Shown here piece after piece: positions 27,401 through 42,400 of a stretch of DNA of 64,000 bases (within the stretch, counting starts at the first letter, position 1; the number at the start of each line of letters is the position of its first letter). Both the position numbers and the translations under genes were made by a program. The DNA is from Stictocephala bisonia (taxonomy: Eukaryota; Arthropoda; Insecta; Hemiptera; Membracidae). The notes below the pieces were generated by a model, which was not told where the DNA came from, did not search any database, and saw nothing but the letters and a program-made list of their open reading frames with translations. The stretch spans positions 1-64,000 of the forward strand of contig JAQJVL010002628.1 of assembly GCA_035578905.1 (NCBI GenBank), written 5' to 3'.

Positions 27401-30400
27401 AATGAAGAATTGTTAGTTGTATTTTTTTGTCAAATGTTTATTGTTTGTTCTCAATTTACATAATCTAATCACAAATTTGTTATTCATATGCAAGTTATTG
27501 CTATTGTTATTTATTATTTATCATTGTTATTTATTATTTGTTATCAATTTACATAGTCTATTTTTTTTAAATGTTTATTCGTATGTAGGTTATTACTATT
27601 GTTATTTATTATTATTATTTATTTATTGTTGTATTTATTTATGAGAAATTATTAATATTTTAAATCCATAAGAAAATTAAGTGAGCTCAAAGAGCTCCAC
27701 AGTGAACTTTATAATGGATTGAACTGCTTGGTGTAAATGGTCTCTTTACTGTATCAAAGCATGTAAATAAAATAAGACTACAGTTAGGCAACTGTGTGTT
27801 TTGAAGTTATCCAAATACATTTTTATTCAAGGTTGTTTGTATAATTTAAAATTATAACTGTGTTAGAGTGTATTTAGTTAGTGTGAGTACTTAATGACTG
27901 TTGTTATTCAATATTGGGGGCGTTTTGAGAGAATGTTAAATTTAATGCCTTTTCGGAGGACCAACTAACGTCCACGTTAAGGAAACACACAAAAGGCATT
28001 ACACGAACGATCACAGGGAGATGCGTTTTATAAGTAGAAATTAATGAAAGAGAACCAACTGTACCTTTAGAGAAGATAGTGCATTTCTTGGAGCGAAGAA
28101 CTGAGAAGATGAGAGAGAGAAGACCGTAGAGATGGATCCACCAGGCCTGGGATGTCGATGTTGTCTAGCGATCAGTTTGGAGCACAACACAACACTGTTT
28201 AGAGTTTACTTTGAATAAAATGCTGAGTAGATCGAGAGATTTAGGAAAAAACAAGATCACTGGTTAATGAAACAAACATTATACACTGTAAGAGAGGGTC
28301 ACGGCAATCGCAACGTGAGATACGAGCGAACCGTTCCGCATAGCATCATAAGTTCAACAGGGGTTTTAATTTTAGGTAGAAGGGTGAAGCTGGGGGTGAA
28401 GGGGTGGTTTTAGGCTGAAAGGGTGTTGACGGGGTTCACACAACCGGTTACAAGGGTTAGACGATGTCACCTGATATTTGACTTTTGGCAAGTGCATGTG
28501 CATAGAGGCCAGTAATATTATTTAAATTGCAATACAGTAACAGGTGAATATATTATAAGTATGGGAATAACAATTTATGCTTAAGAGATTGTAGAAACAG
28601 ATAAGAGGAACAAACTATTAAATTACTTAATTATTAATTGTAATTAACTATATGTACAATATTTAATACTAAGTACGGAATAGTTGTATCTTAATTGGAT
28701 ATTTAAAAATACATATTAGTAGTTAAAAAGTATTTTGTTTTAATATATTTCATTATGTTTTATGAACATGAAATAAATTTGTTAGTTCATTTTAAAAATG
28801 TGTAACACTTAAATTTTAAACGTACTTCATTGGCATATTTAGCAGATAAAAGTTTTCACCACCCTCTACAATCACATGTAAAGTCAAAGTTAATTATTTA
28901 GTTTTATTATGCATATGACAAAGTAAACTCAATACGGTTTCTGTTAGTGATAGACGAACTTAACAATATGGCAGTATTGCAACCATAAAAGTTAAATCTT
29001 TGTAAATATTTAATAAGTAGGATCTATACTTTATCCTTATATATGCTATTTAAATCTTTATGAAATAACTTTTCTAGGGAAAACAAAAACAAGATATTAC
29101 ATGTAAAGTTATAGTTTTTAATATTTCATTATTTTGAAATTTTCATGGTGTTTAGTTGTGTATTCCTTATCTCATGGAATTAATTAGGACCCAATCTTAG
29201 TGGCCTTGAGGATAAGCTGTATTCCTGAACAATAGATACTGATAAATGGCACTGAATATAAAATGATAGGAAAAGGAAGAGGACGTTAAAGGAAATGCTA
29301 TTTTCATTCATCTTGCAAACAAATAAATGACGTTAGCATTCACATTGGGTTTCTTTAACTATAATTTTATATGTTCTTTTTTTAATATTTCAAAACACAA
29401 TTAATTACTGTATGATAAGAAACACGATAAAATAATTCACTGTGGTAAAAGGTTAACCTTTATATTTCTACATAACATATTTTACAAAAATGCTGTATGT
29501 GATATAAATGTTTTAAAAACTATTTAGCTCTTATGTTATAAGTGTATGGATGGAACAGAATACAATAATGTTAATATTTATTGTAATATTCAAAATTATA
29601 TAATTTATTATAATATTGATTATGGTTCATATAATTTAAAATCCTGTAAATAAATAATCTTCAGTTTACTACTTGTACTTGACATTCTGTAATTTAAGAT
29701 AGTAGATAACTTCTGGAATAAACATGAGTTTTAACACTTGATTTAAATATTGCATTTTAATTTCAAACACTAGGAGCGTTAGAAATCTCCAATTAATTAA
29801 AACAGTATGAACAACCTAACGCTATCAAAAATTTTAAACAACACATGCTACAAACCGTACGTTTGTATGATTTGTGAGCATAAACAAAACTTTTAAACAA
29901 TAGATGCCTTATTATTTGTGAGTATTAAACAATAGAAGCGTTAGAAATCTCCAACAAATTAACAGTCAGAAACAACCTAACACCAACAAAACTTTTAATC
30001 AACAGATGGCATATGATTTGTAAGCATCTAATGTATTTTTAGTGATTAGTTTTTCAAACTTTAAAGTGATGACGCTGGTACCTGTCTCATGATCTGCTGA
30101 CGTTTTTTTTTCTCCTAGAAAAGAGAAACAATTTTTTTCTCTTTTCTACCTTCTAAGTGCTATAAATACTACATAAAGCACTGTATCTGTGTCTCGAAAT
30201 ATTTTAAATTAAGTTTTATTTAACTCAGACTGTGTAAACAATCTGCAAAGCAATCTGAAGTAGATTAAAAACTATAAGTTTAAAAACAATGTTCTGAAAA
30301 TATTTAAGTAGGCCATATTAATCATCTCAATTAAGAAGCCAAGAAAAAATTATTAATTTGATTAATAAGAACTCTCTTGAAAAGTTAACTTAAGGAAACA

Positions 30401-33400
30401 ATACTGCCAACCACATATTAAAATCAGAATGTGATACAATAACAGGTTTTTGATTAATACAAATGTTAAGTTGATGCAAACTTAAGATACAATTTAAAAA
30501 TGTATATGCCATAATGTAAATTCAAAGAAACTAGATAAAGAATTGTGAATTTAGATTTTTTTTTATCTCTTAGTTTCTTAATTACTTTCAAACTCGGGTA
30601 CACATTATTTCTGATCAAACAATAGGCTTCACAGCTGGTTTGTATCACTGCTTTGATCTAACCAATCCTACCCAACTTCATTTTATACCGAAAAAGTTCA
30701 AATTAGTCACCATTATCTGTTACTACTATAGCCTATTGAGTATATGACTACAAAAGTCAGTAAATCTTGATAAAGTAAGTGAAATTAAATATAACTAAAT
30801 AGCACAAGAAAAGTGTTAAAAAGAATTTGCATTACTTCAAGCAAAAAATATATTTTTCAATGGAAATAGTGGAACTTTGTGTTTGGTAGTTGTTATTCAG
30901 CCAACATGACTTGGAAACACAAATAACCATACAAACTTGTGTTTAATAAGTTATGTGTGTCCTGCTATGCAGGCCAGGGGAAGGTTCAAGCAAAATAACT
31001 GATGTGTAATACAGGACACGGGAGTAGAAGGACACAGCCCACATAGAGCTGTAGAGAAAAACTCAAGCCTGCGTTGCAAGCCATGGGCATTAATGGCAGA
31101 CTGCAAAAAATACAGAGGAGTGCAAAGGGTCAATTTATATGAATTACAATTCAGCTAAGATTGTTTTTGTTTCTTTCAGAATTGAAGTAAATTTCAATGT
31201 AAATCACAGCGTGGACACAGATGCGGAGCCAGATATTAATCAAAATATGGACAAACCTGAAATAGAGCTAAGATCAAAGCCAACATTTGAAGTTGATATC
31301 AAACGTGGAAATAGGACCATCGGGTTCACATGTTCCTTTGTGACAGGCAGCCAAGATCAATCTCAGGACGATTCTTACAGTATGTTATGTTATTTGGTAT
31401 TTAATCTTATAATATTCACTCTGGCAATTGTGTTTCCGCCTTGAAAACTCCTTCTAGTCTGCTTAAGATAGACAACAACAAAAAATTGTCAATACATATG
31501 ACGTTTTTTGCAACAAAAAAAGTCAACCGAAAAAGCACACTCACTGAATAAACAAGAATAAAACAAATTTTACTAAACTATCTTTTTAATTACATTTTAT
31601 ATGAATAGCAATATACAGGGTGAGTTTTATGTCCTAGCACACCTGCATATAATTTTAACAGGCTGAGATATCAATGTGAAACCTTGACTATGATTTCTCT
31701 TCGTCAATTACAGGAGCCCTTCCTGGCTTGGGTATATATCTTTTCCATAATGTGTATCATTAAACCGTAGAATAATTCTTGTAACCATAAACCTCCTTAT
31801 GGGATTGATTCAGTCTGAAAATTCCTCATTGAATAAGTCTGCTAATTCACTATAAGATCTTATACGGTCCCTATAACCTATCATCATTAACACAGTAATT
31901 CTTTAAAAATCAGAACCTTTTTAAGTAGAAATAAAATAAGTAAAATTATTCGTCAGTAAAGTAAACTCGAATTAAAATTTGTTAAAATTGTAAACTTGTA
32001 AAAGTAATCTTGTTAAAATTGTAAGCTTATAAAAGTAAACTTGAACAAAAATTGTTCACATCCTAAGCTATGAACTGATAAAATGCAAGTGAGTAGGACA
32101 CAAGCGAAAGTCAAAAGTAGATTGTTCAAAATAGTAAGCTAAGAACAATGGAAATTCTAAAGAATGTTGACTCATGAACGAAAAACAGGACAAGAAAGTA
32201 AATGATTTTATTATTGTAAATAAGTCTTTTACTCTTGAACAGCTTTAAAAGTTAAAAAGATTTGTTATAATAAGTATGGTCAAGGTCTCACATTGATATC
32301 TCAGGCCTTTTAAATAATATCCAGGTGTGCCAGGACATAAAACTCATTTATTGTAAATTGGTCTTTTATTCTGTTAAATTAAACGTAAGATCTATAGTTT
32401 GCATCATCGGGATTCTTTTTTTTATTATCTTTCAAATAAGGAGTCACATGATAAGAGTTTTCATTTGAAAATTTGCACATTGAAAATTTGCCTTCCTTTT
32501 ACCCCCCTTTAGAAAAGGAGGGCAAAATGTTTAACAGCTTAAAAATTAAAAAAAAAAATTGTTATAATAGGTATGTATAGTCAAGATCTCACATTGATAT
32601 CTCAGGCCGTTTAAATAATATTTAGGTGTACCAGGACATAAAACTCATTTATTGTAAATAACTCTTTTACTCTGTTAAATTAAACGTAGAGACCTCTACT
32701 TTGTATCATTGGATTTCTTTTTTATTGCATTAAAATGAGGGGTTAGGATTTGAAAATTTGTAGTTGCCTCCTTTAGAAAAGGGGGGCAAATTTTTAACAA
32801 CTCGAAAATTAAAAAATATATGTTGTAATAGGTATAACCCTTATTACGCCGTAAGCGCATATATGTGTATATATTGACTTTGCTTTAAACGCTGTAAGCG
32901 CATATACGTGTAATAATTACAAATATAATATTTTCTAAATAATGTTTATAATTTAATCCGGCATTGTGTTTGTGTTATGGATGTTGACTCATGTCAGACA
33001 CATTGTGCGACACGTGACCTTTTGTTAGCCTGTCAATCACTACAAGACTGGTTTCTGTCTGGCAGTGCACATTTCCGCTGCAACGCCACAAGCGCATATA
33101 CATGCAGCTACTGTTAAACTGAGTGGTTGTCATTGTCCGCCGCCTCACCTCTTTGAAACTGTGCATTTAGTATTTTTATCATTACTTTAGTTTAATATAT
33201 GTTGGTTATTTATTAGTTTTATGTGTCAATTAAATAATCCGGACGGTTCTGATTTTGACGATTTTGTGCAAGGTATACTAAATACATTGTATTCAAGTGC
33301 TATGTGTATTTACTTTTTTTATTATATGTGTTATGTGTAGGCCCTTAATGTCTATCAGTTTATGTAAATGTAAATTTACTCAATTATACATTTTTTATTA

Positions 33401-36400
33401 ATAGTAATAATATTTTGTATTGATTCATATGCCTGATTCATCATGATATTCATCTATGCCTGAGGCTTACTTTCAAGTAAAAAAGTTTGCTTATTTACAT
33501 ATTCATATATAAAAAGAAAAGGTAAAATAAGCTAATAAAAGTTTCAAAATTTTATCATATCTTTTATTTTCCTGTACAGAACAGAAAAAGAATGAGCAAC
33601 TAAAAAAAATATGATATTGATTTCTTATATAATAAGTGAGCTCTTAATGGAAAATTGGCATTGAATAAATGGTGTTTTAAGGGTTAAAATGAGGGGTCAC
33701 ATGATAGGGGTTTAAATTTGACAATTTCTAGTTGCCTCCCTTTTACTCCCCTTTAGAAAAGGGGAGCAAAACGTTAAACAGCTTGAAAAGTTAAAAACAA
33801 TTGTTATATTAAGTATGATCAAGGTCCTCAAGTTGTAACTAGGGCAGCAGAGTAGCAACATGGCTTTTTACATGGTCCCCAGGCCAGGCTTTTTACAGTG
33901 GATATGGCAGAATTTCGTCCGAATGCAGGCTGAGGGTTCAACGTCCCACTCAAGGACCCTGGAGTTTAAGAGCCTTTAGCCGATCATCGTTGAAGGTACG
34001 GTAGGCTGAAGAAGACAGGTCAAACGACATGTCAACCCGACAGACCGAGAGCTGGAATCACGGAACAACCAGAGTCCAATCCAATGGCCTCAAAAGTAAA
34101 CTAAACGACAGCGTACAAGTGATCTCAGGCAGCCTGGCAAACCACAACGAAACGTAACCAGACATGTACCGGTCAAAAGACCCGGTACATTGCCAGGACA
34201 TAAAAATCACTCTGTATATATAACTATTAACAGTGAAAAAAATATTACTGAGCAACATTTTTCTTTGTATGGAAATTTTTTAAGGAGGGTTCTTTGCTAT
34301 TCTTAAAATCATCTTCACCAGCATCAAAATCAAAGAGTGTACTATAAAACTCAGTAATAGTAACGTCTCATAAGACTGCGCAGAGAACTACAGTGACAGT
34401 CATGTCAAACTATCGCAACAAATTGATCGTTTTAGTCGATATTTTAGTCATAAAGTCAGTTTATTAATGAATCAAAATTTATAGAGAATAAACAAAAAAT
34501 CTTCACATAAGCATATAACAAACATAAACACCGTCAAAAGACATCGAAAAGCATTTACACCTAAAAAAAACATCGTCGGCGTCAAAAGACGTCAGTATTT
34601 TACCAATGTTACCCAGGCTAAGATTACCCATGAGGCCAATTCTCATTAATGGCTGCTATCTCAAATGGAAAGCAGTATGTTGAGGTTGGTTTTGAAATTT
34701 TAAGCGACTGTTCTGACATGAGAGATCCTGTATAATAAGGAGATCCTGTATTCAAGATCTTATCGAATTCTTTGAGTAGTGCCTCCTGGGGCCCGTTACA
34801 AAAGTTACAAGTTACATATTCACCAGTAAATTTTTACAAACCTATAAAAATATCAGTTACAGGCGTTTCACAAACACAAAGTAACAAGTCTAGTAGTAAC
34901 CAATAATAATTTACTGATTCACAAGTACAATTTCACCAATTAACTACTGTGTTTTTTAAGTTGTTACAAGTTACATGTCTACACTTGTTAAATGTTAAAC
35001 TATTTTTATCCTATAGTGAAACAGAGGTAAATTTTATAAGAGGACTTGTTACAATGTTTTTATTCTTTGTGCTTGGGTTTTTTACTCATTTTTACTCAAG
35101 TATTGTAAAAATACTAAATTTCTTTGCTTTATTAAATTTTGTGCAGATATATCGTGTTGCAATTATCACTGTACATGGGGTTCGGCAAAGGTATGGAATA
35201 TATTTATTAACTTTAAAACTATGAAACAAAATTTTACGAAACTTTGTAGTTGTGTACACGTCCCTATACCAAACATTTAGACATATTTTATTCGTTTTTT
35301 GCATAGCCAGGGGATGGCTCACGAAGGAAGTCTTAAATAATGTTTAATAAAGCCTACCTAGAGTTATACCTAATATTAAAGGTCCGTGTTTGCACAATAC
35401 AACAGTGCAAATATGAGGTCAAAAGCATGATCCAATCAGAAATTACAGTCTATCAAAGAACAAACTTCATATAACTAATACTTCTACTTGTCTATTACTT
35501 CTTGCAGCTATAATTTAACGGACAAAATATGAGAAATTAAATAATTTTAAAACAAAAAATATGTGTAACAAACGAGTATACTAATGTTCTTAAACTATTT
35601 TTAGGGTATACTTACTGTCCAAAGTGTTTTTATTTCTGTTAAATATAATTAGTTATTTTTATAACTTAGTCTTTAGTTACTATTTTAAACAATCAACAAC
35701 ATGCTCAACAACACAGATAAATAAATAACCGTATAACAAAGAATTATTAGCTATCATATGACATTAAATTCTTTGAGAGGCTGTATTTTCTGACTGGGCC
35801 ATTCTTTTGACCTCAGGTTTGTACTTTTGTATTGTACAAAGACCTTTTAAATGAGGTATAACACTAGGTAGGTTTGCATTAAAAATATTTAAGACATGGG
35901 GGTCTAAATGTTTGATATATGGACATGTACATAACTGAAAGTTTCATTAAATTTTAAAAAATAGGTTTTTTTAAATTAATGAACATTCGGCTTTTCTGCT
36001 GAAAAAAAATATTATGTTCTTGTTTCTTAGCTATGTATCTAGTATGAAAAAAAAAAACGTAAGCCAAAAAATGGGCATGGCCCCTGTTCCATATAACTAC
36101 TCCAAGTTTTCCCCAAATATATTACATATTCTTTACCAATTTACGCTTAAAACCACATTGGACTTCTTCAATTTTTGCCAGTGTGTGTTTCTTGTGTGGA
36201 CATATTCTTTATTGGCCGGGACCGAGCCTAAAGCTAACGCTTTCTTGTGTACAACTTTCCATTATTTTACTTTGTCTTCTGTAGTTGACGGGTTTGAATA
36301 TGATCCAAATAAAAAATCTTTGCGAATTATAAATTCTTTAAAAAAATTAATGTTGCTTTCCTTTTTAGGATAGTAAAAAAATAATAATTAATTATTATTA

Positions 36401-39400
36401 TTAACACAGTTAGTTGTAAAGTAGAATTCCAAAAGCTATGTAATCCTAAACATTAGAATAAACTTGTAACAGTAATCAGCTGACTTGTGACAATTAGTCA
36501 CAACTGTGACTTTATTATAAAAGTAACAAGTGCTTTCAAGAAACACCTGTACTTGTGAAATTGTAACTAGAATTTCATGTACTAGTGAAATAGTGAATAT
36601 GTAACTTGTAACTTTCGTGAAACAGGCCCCTGACGTCTGATCTCTGGAGGCACAGCAACGGGAGCCAAGGAAGTGGAATTGACATGAGAGTGTCACTAAT
36701 AGCTCTCATGACCCTATTAAGTTAGACATCGACCGCTTTAATATGAATACTATTTAGTCATACGAGAGCACTGTATTTAGCAGCTGAATACACCAGTGTC
36801 AAAGCAGTTGTACGCAGGACGTGTGTGTTGGCTCCCCAGGTTGTTCTGGCAATATGATGTAACACATTTGCCCTGGTTTTGATTTTAGCTGCTGTTTTTT
36901 GAAGATGGCTTTTAAAGATCAGCGATCGATCTAATATCATCCCAGGTACTGTGGATGATCATGGTGATGGAGTTTCACACCATTTAGAAAGATGTTCAGT
37001 TTTCGATTAGTCAGTCTGTTACTTAAGTAGAAGCAGAATACTTTGGTTTTTGATGGGGTAGGATTTAGCAATCAATCAATAAATTTTTAATGGTACAATA
37101 CATTTTATACAAGTTACAATGTAACACAAAATTGGCGCTTTGTCATTTAGTAATCAAAACAAATAATATATTAAAACTAAAGATTATCATTTAGGTACTC
37201 TTTTACATCATAATAGTTATTCTCTAGTAATAATTTTTTTATAGCAGTTAGAAAACATTTTTCATTTAAATTAATAATATATTGAGGAACCCTATTATAC
37301 AATTTAATACCCATGAAAATAGGACTTTTTTCAGTTACTTTTAAATTATGTGTTGGTACTTTAACCCTTAAAGCGCCATTTCTCCAATGCCTATTTTCCA
37401 ATAAGTGCTCATTTATTCTAAAAAAATCAAAATTATAATTTTAAGTTGCTAATTTTTTTCTTGTTCTGTACAGGAAAATAAAAGATATAATAACATTTTG
37501 AAACTTTAATTAGCATATTTTACCGTTTTTCTTGTATATGAATATGTAAATAAGCAAACTTTTTACTTGAAAGTAAGCACTATATGAATCGATACAAAAT
37601 ATTATTACTATTAATAAAAAATGTATGATTGAGTTTACATGTACATAAACTGATAAAGACATTTAGGGCCTGAACATAAAACATATAATAAAAAAGTAAA
37701 CACATATAGCACTTGAATACAATGTATTTAGTACACCTTGCACAAAAACGTAAGTATTAGAATCCTACTGATTATTTATATTGACACTTAAAACTAACAT
37801 ATAGTAAACTAAAGTAACGATAAAAATAACTAAATACACAGTTTCAAAGAGATGAGGCGGCAGAAATAACGACCGCTCGGTTCAACAGTCGCTGCACGTA
37901 TATGCGCTTGTGGCGTTTGGCGGCGCAGCGGAAATGTACACTGTCAGACAAAAACCTTAAAGTGATTGACAGACCAACAAAAGGTCACATGTCGCACAAT
38001 GCGTCTATCATGAGCCATAACCCAAACGCACTGACGGATTAAATTAGAAACATTATTTAGAAAATATTATTTTTCTAATTATTACGCGTTAATGTGCTTA
38101 CGGCGTTTAAAGCAAAGTCAATATATGTGCTTACGGCGCAGTAAGGGTTAAATTTAAGCTTGTGTCTAATCTTAAATGATCAAATTTATACTTCTCAAAA
38201 AGAAACTCATTAGATTTAACAAATTTCAGTATTTCAAAAATATATAAACAAGGCAAAGTTAGAATCTGTATCTTTTCAAATAAAGGTCTACAACTGATAC
38301 ATCGGAACATTACTTCGCCTTGCTTAAGCCCTCAGCATTAAAATGTACTATGTTTAAAACAGAACCTATTAATTTAAAATTAGCTTGGTCTTCAAAAGGG
38401 CCTTTTTTATGTTTTGTGGCAGCTGCCATAGCTGAAAGATCACAAAATCGTGACAGTCCAGCTACCATATTTGTTGCTCGTTTAGAACTACCCAGGATGT
38501 ACGTACAGCTTTAAAGAACTGCTGTGGACGCAAACAACATCACATCCCAATGCAATGTATAAACTGTGAAGAACTTTTTGTTCATCCCTGTTGTCTTACA
38601 CGAATCCCTCATAAGGGCAGGTCGCTTGGCAGTAGACTGGACTTCTTTCAGATACTGATACTATTGAGGAATGAGTATTAAGCAAAATGGCAATGGGAGA
38701 TATTCAATTTGTATAAACTTATGTAAACTATTTACTAAACAGTAAATTTAGAAAGGCTATAGTAGGTAAAGAGACAGACAATTAATTACAGTTCATATAA
38801 TGCCTGAAGGGGAAGTAGATTTCAAAGGTAAATCTACTCCACACTAAAGAAAGTTGAGAGCACCATATGTGATTTTTATCATCTAATTAGAACTTTAGAT
38901 AAGAAAAATAAATGAGTAACTATTAATTTTACATGAAATGGAACTACTGTAATGAGTTTTTTTTTATGAACAGAAAAACTTTCACGCTTAAAAATTGATG
39001 TCTCTTAATCCAAGTATACATTGCATCAGACATAAACGTGGTGTTTTGTTTGGATTTGTAATTTTTGTTTCATAATTACATTACAAGACCTAATGAGTAC
39101 TTATTTTCAGCTGATGACATTTTTGGTATTGATGAACTGACCTTTTATGATGGTGAATGGAAAGAAAATAACTATGCAGTTTCAGGAGAAGTCTTAGACG
39201 GGGTAAGTACCAATTGTTGGTTCTTACAAACTAGTTGTTTATAACTATCTAGATCAATTTCACTTGCAAATCCATTCAGAATGATTTTATACTTTCACTT
39301 ATATTTACATTTCAGAATGGTCACCTCACTATTTGTTACAGTTATATTAACACGTTTGCTGTGGTGAGTGCACATTTGTGTCTGGTTTACGTCTCGAAAT

Positions 39401-42400
39401 ATATGGCAGGTACATGTATGCACAATTGCGCATTGCATAAGCATATATTTGGTAGGAATTTGTTGTTTAGTGGAAGTAGTCGGCTGATTGTTGAGGTTAG
39501 TACACACTGGTTTGTGTGGATACTTTTATTAATGAAATTGTCATGTTATGTTACTTTGTAATACTTATGAAAATAATAAACATACATAAACTGCATTCTT
39601 TATAGTGTAAACATTTTATAGTTAACTATAGTTGTTCTAGCAATTAAAACTACTATTATGAAACGTTAAGTGAATATGTATCACCTAATTGATGATTCTA
39701 CTGGTGAAACGCTCACTGTATACAACTTGACAAATTTATCTAATACGTGGAAAGCTTATGTGTCTACTATGTAAATACACATACTTATTCATGACAATTT
39801 GTTATGAACTATGCAATATATTCATTCAGAAGAGCCTGTTCTGTTGTTCCAACTCAACCTTGACGTGCAGTTTGTCTCCGAATCCTGTGTTTTCTGCCTA
39901 TGCTAACCGTGTTCAATGACTTTCAAGTTTGTTTACGCATTAGTAAACAACATTTACACACTATTATGTCTGATGATGCCTACATTGTAGGTGAAAGGCC
40001 TCACAAAATAAATTATTTTATTGGAATTTATGAGAATTAAAAAAAATTATTTACACTATTATAACTATAAATTACTTTAAAAAGTCAATATTCAAGATGA
40101 CATCCATCAATTATCTCAGTGAACGTATTAAATTATATAAGCTAAAGTAATGTTTATTTAGCATCTTTAAAACTGACACAACTTCACGTTTTTTTTCAAT
40201 GTTCATCATCATATTGAGCATTTTTAGATAAAATGATCTTGGAAGTGACCAATCGACTTAAGGGATCGATTGAAATTAAAATTTAAAAATATATTTAAAA
40301 GAAGAAAATAATCTGAGTCTAGCATCTTAGTTATATTTGACAACAGTTGCTACCTGTAATGTCTACTACATTGGTCAATCATCAACTTTAATTCATATTT
40401 TACACATGGTGTACATAAATATTGTCGTTACAATTAATTAAAACAATACAATTAAGTACAAGTTATTAAAGCAACAAAAAATAAATAATATCAAATTATT
40501 TATTGTAACAAATATTAGATTTTATGAAGTTCAGGGAGGCAAATCAGTCAGATAAAAAGGCTAAATTATGATGGACAAATGCCATTTTGTCTCTGCTGCT
40601 TCTGGTTTTGTGAAGTTTCATGTAGTATTGTATAAGTATTCACCATACACTGTTATGATAGTTAATATAGAGAAGATATTTGTTAAGTGTGAATGAATAT
40701 ATGAAAAATAAACATTTCAGAACACCAATAGAGCAAAGTGGGACATGCAACAAGGAGCGTACAAACCTGAATTTAGTTAAGACATACTTTCTCTATGTAT
40801 GTGTTTCTACATAATGTAAAATTAACAAGTTTAAAAATTAGGCTGTTGTATAAATGGGAAACAAACAAAATGTTATAAGCTGAGTAAAACAAGAAAGGAG
40901 CAATAGTTAAGATAGTACGTTTCCTGTTAAATTATATGAAAACTCAAGATCCATTCTCTAAGTTTCAAATGAAATGAATAGTTTAAATTTCTTATCTAAT
41001 TTTGTCGGGCAAGCTTAATGATTTAAGCACTTATTTATTGAACATAACTCTAAAGTGCTTAAACTTTGAAAATTCTACTATTACCACAAATGATATCAGT
41101 AATGCATTAAAATATTGCTTTTTCTGTCATCACTTTTAATGAAAAATATTCTTAAAATTATTGATTTAGTGGAAAAAGAACAACCTCTTAATGTTTTTTA
41201 AGAATAAATAAAAAATAATTTTGGTAAACCCCTATTTTATCTGCAGTATGTTTTATATGTACCACTACAACAGACTAAATACCACTGTATGGATGGGCGG
41301 GTGGGTTAATACCACTGTACGTGTATTTGTGGGAAGGTTGGCTAATAGCACTTTACATGTATGGGTGGGCGGGTGGGTTAATACCACTGTACATGTATGG
41401 GTGGGTTGGAGGGTCATTACCACTGTACATGTATGAGTGGGTGGGTGGGTCATTACTAATCTTAGAATTTATCAAAGAGAAGTGTTATGTTCTGAGCAAT
41501 GTTGCATTACAAAAATTAAGGAAAAACAACAAGCACACATCAATGACATCTGTGTTCTGTTCATACAAAAAAAAATGGCTTTCAATTATAGTTTTTCGTC
41601 TTAGGAAAAGCTCAGCCAGTTATCTTCAACCACTTTCTCAATTTCTTAACAATCACGATATCTTAAGATTAGTATGGTATATAACACATTCAGTGCGGTT
41701 CCGTGGGGTAAGGTCTGTAACGCAGATGTGCGCCATGCGGTACCGCGGGGGGGTTGTCAAGACTGGCCTATTGCTCAGTGTAAGCTCAGCACTAGGCTGG
41801 GCAACTTTGTATCCGGTGAGTCTGTCCTGTTGTTCCAACTCAACCTTGACATGCAGTTTGTTTCCGAATCCTGCGTTTTCGGCCTGTACTAACCGTGTTC
41901 ATTGACTTTCAAGTTTTTTTACGCATTAGTAAAGTTACATTATTGTGTTGCATATATTATTTTGTTCTTGTACATTCATATTATTGTTTTAATTATTGTA
42001 TTGGATTATTTTTTATTTTTTATATTTTAATATTATATTTGACAAGTTCCATAAAGACCAGCAGTAAAGCCTCATCCATTCCAAACGATGTAAATAAATA
42101 TTTTATGTACTGTAACAACTAACAATAAACAGTGTTTTATATGTTATTACATGTGTTTGTCTACAATGTGCAATTTTGGACATAGTAGACACAGAGTGCG
42201 TGACAAAACCGGCGTAATGTGCTAACCCCGTGGATCCGAGGACCGATCTGTGATGTCACCTATGGAGCCATTTTGGATGACAGACATATTTTTTTGGTCA
42301 TAAACATTCTTCTAATGTCATAAGGAAAGTGTATTAAATTACTTTATATGTTAGCTCCTGGGGTGATATATTTCCTTTAGTAGTCAATGTGTTAGAGTAA

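Larger units (their letters stand above)
31616..34214. mobile_element. 2.6-kb TIR element with 300-bp internal repeats
   Basis: Ends are CAGGGTGAGTTTTATGTCCT (31616) and, reversed at the right, CAGAGTGATTTTTATGTCCT (34195-34214), each flanked by TA. The left subterminal sequence (31616-31700) recurs inverted inside at 32275-32352 and again at 32578-32651, giving a period of about 301 bp. Each unit contains AGAAAAGG-GGGCAAA-type blocks. No transposase is visible. TA target sites fit the Tc1/mariner group, but this is only an inference. MITE copy A is inserted in it. Confidence 0.65.

Noticed and set aside
36014..36373. Transposase of the Harbinger-like element
   Set aside because: The 119-residue ORF has no DDE motif or known domain and is hydrophobic in composition.
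39347..39561. piggyBac element starting TTAACACGTTTGCTGTGG
   Set aside because: The left end looks right but I found no matching right end with TTAA nearby.
39957..40020. Complete hammerhead ribozyme
   Set aside because: The CTGATGA and GAAA boxes are there, but I find no strand complementary to GGCCTCAC nearby and no cleavage triplet. The stem also starts one or two bases off.
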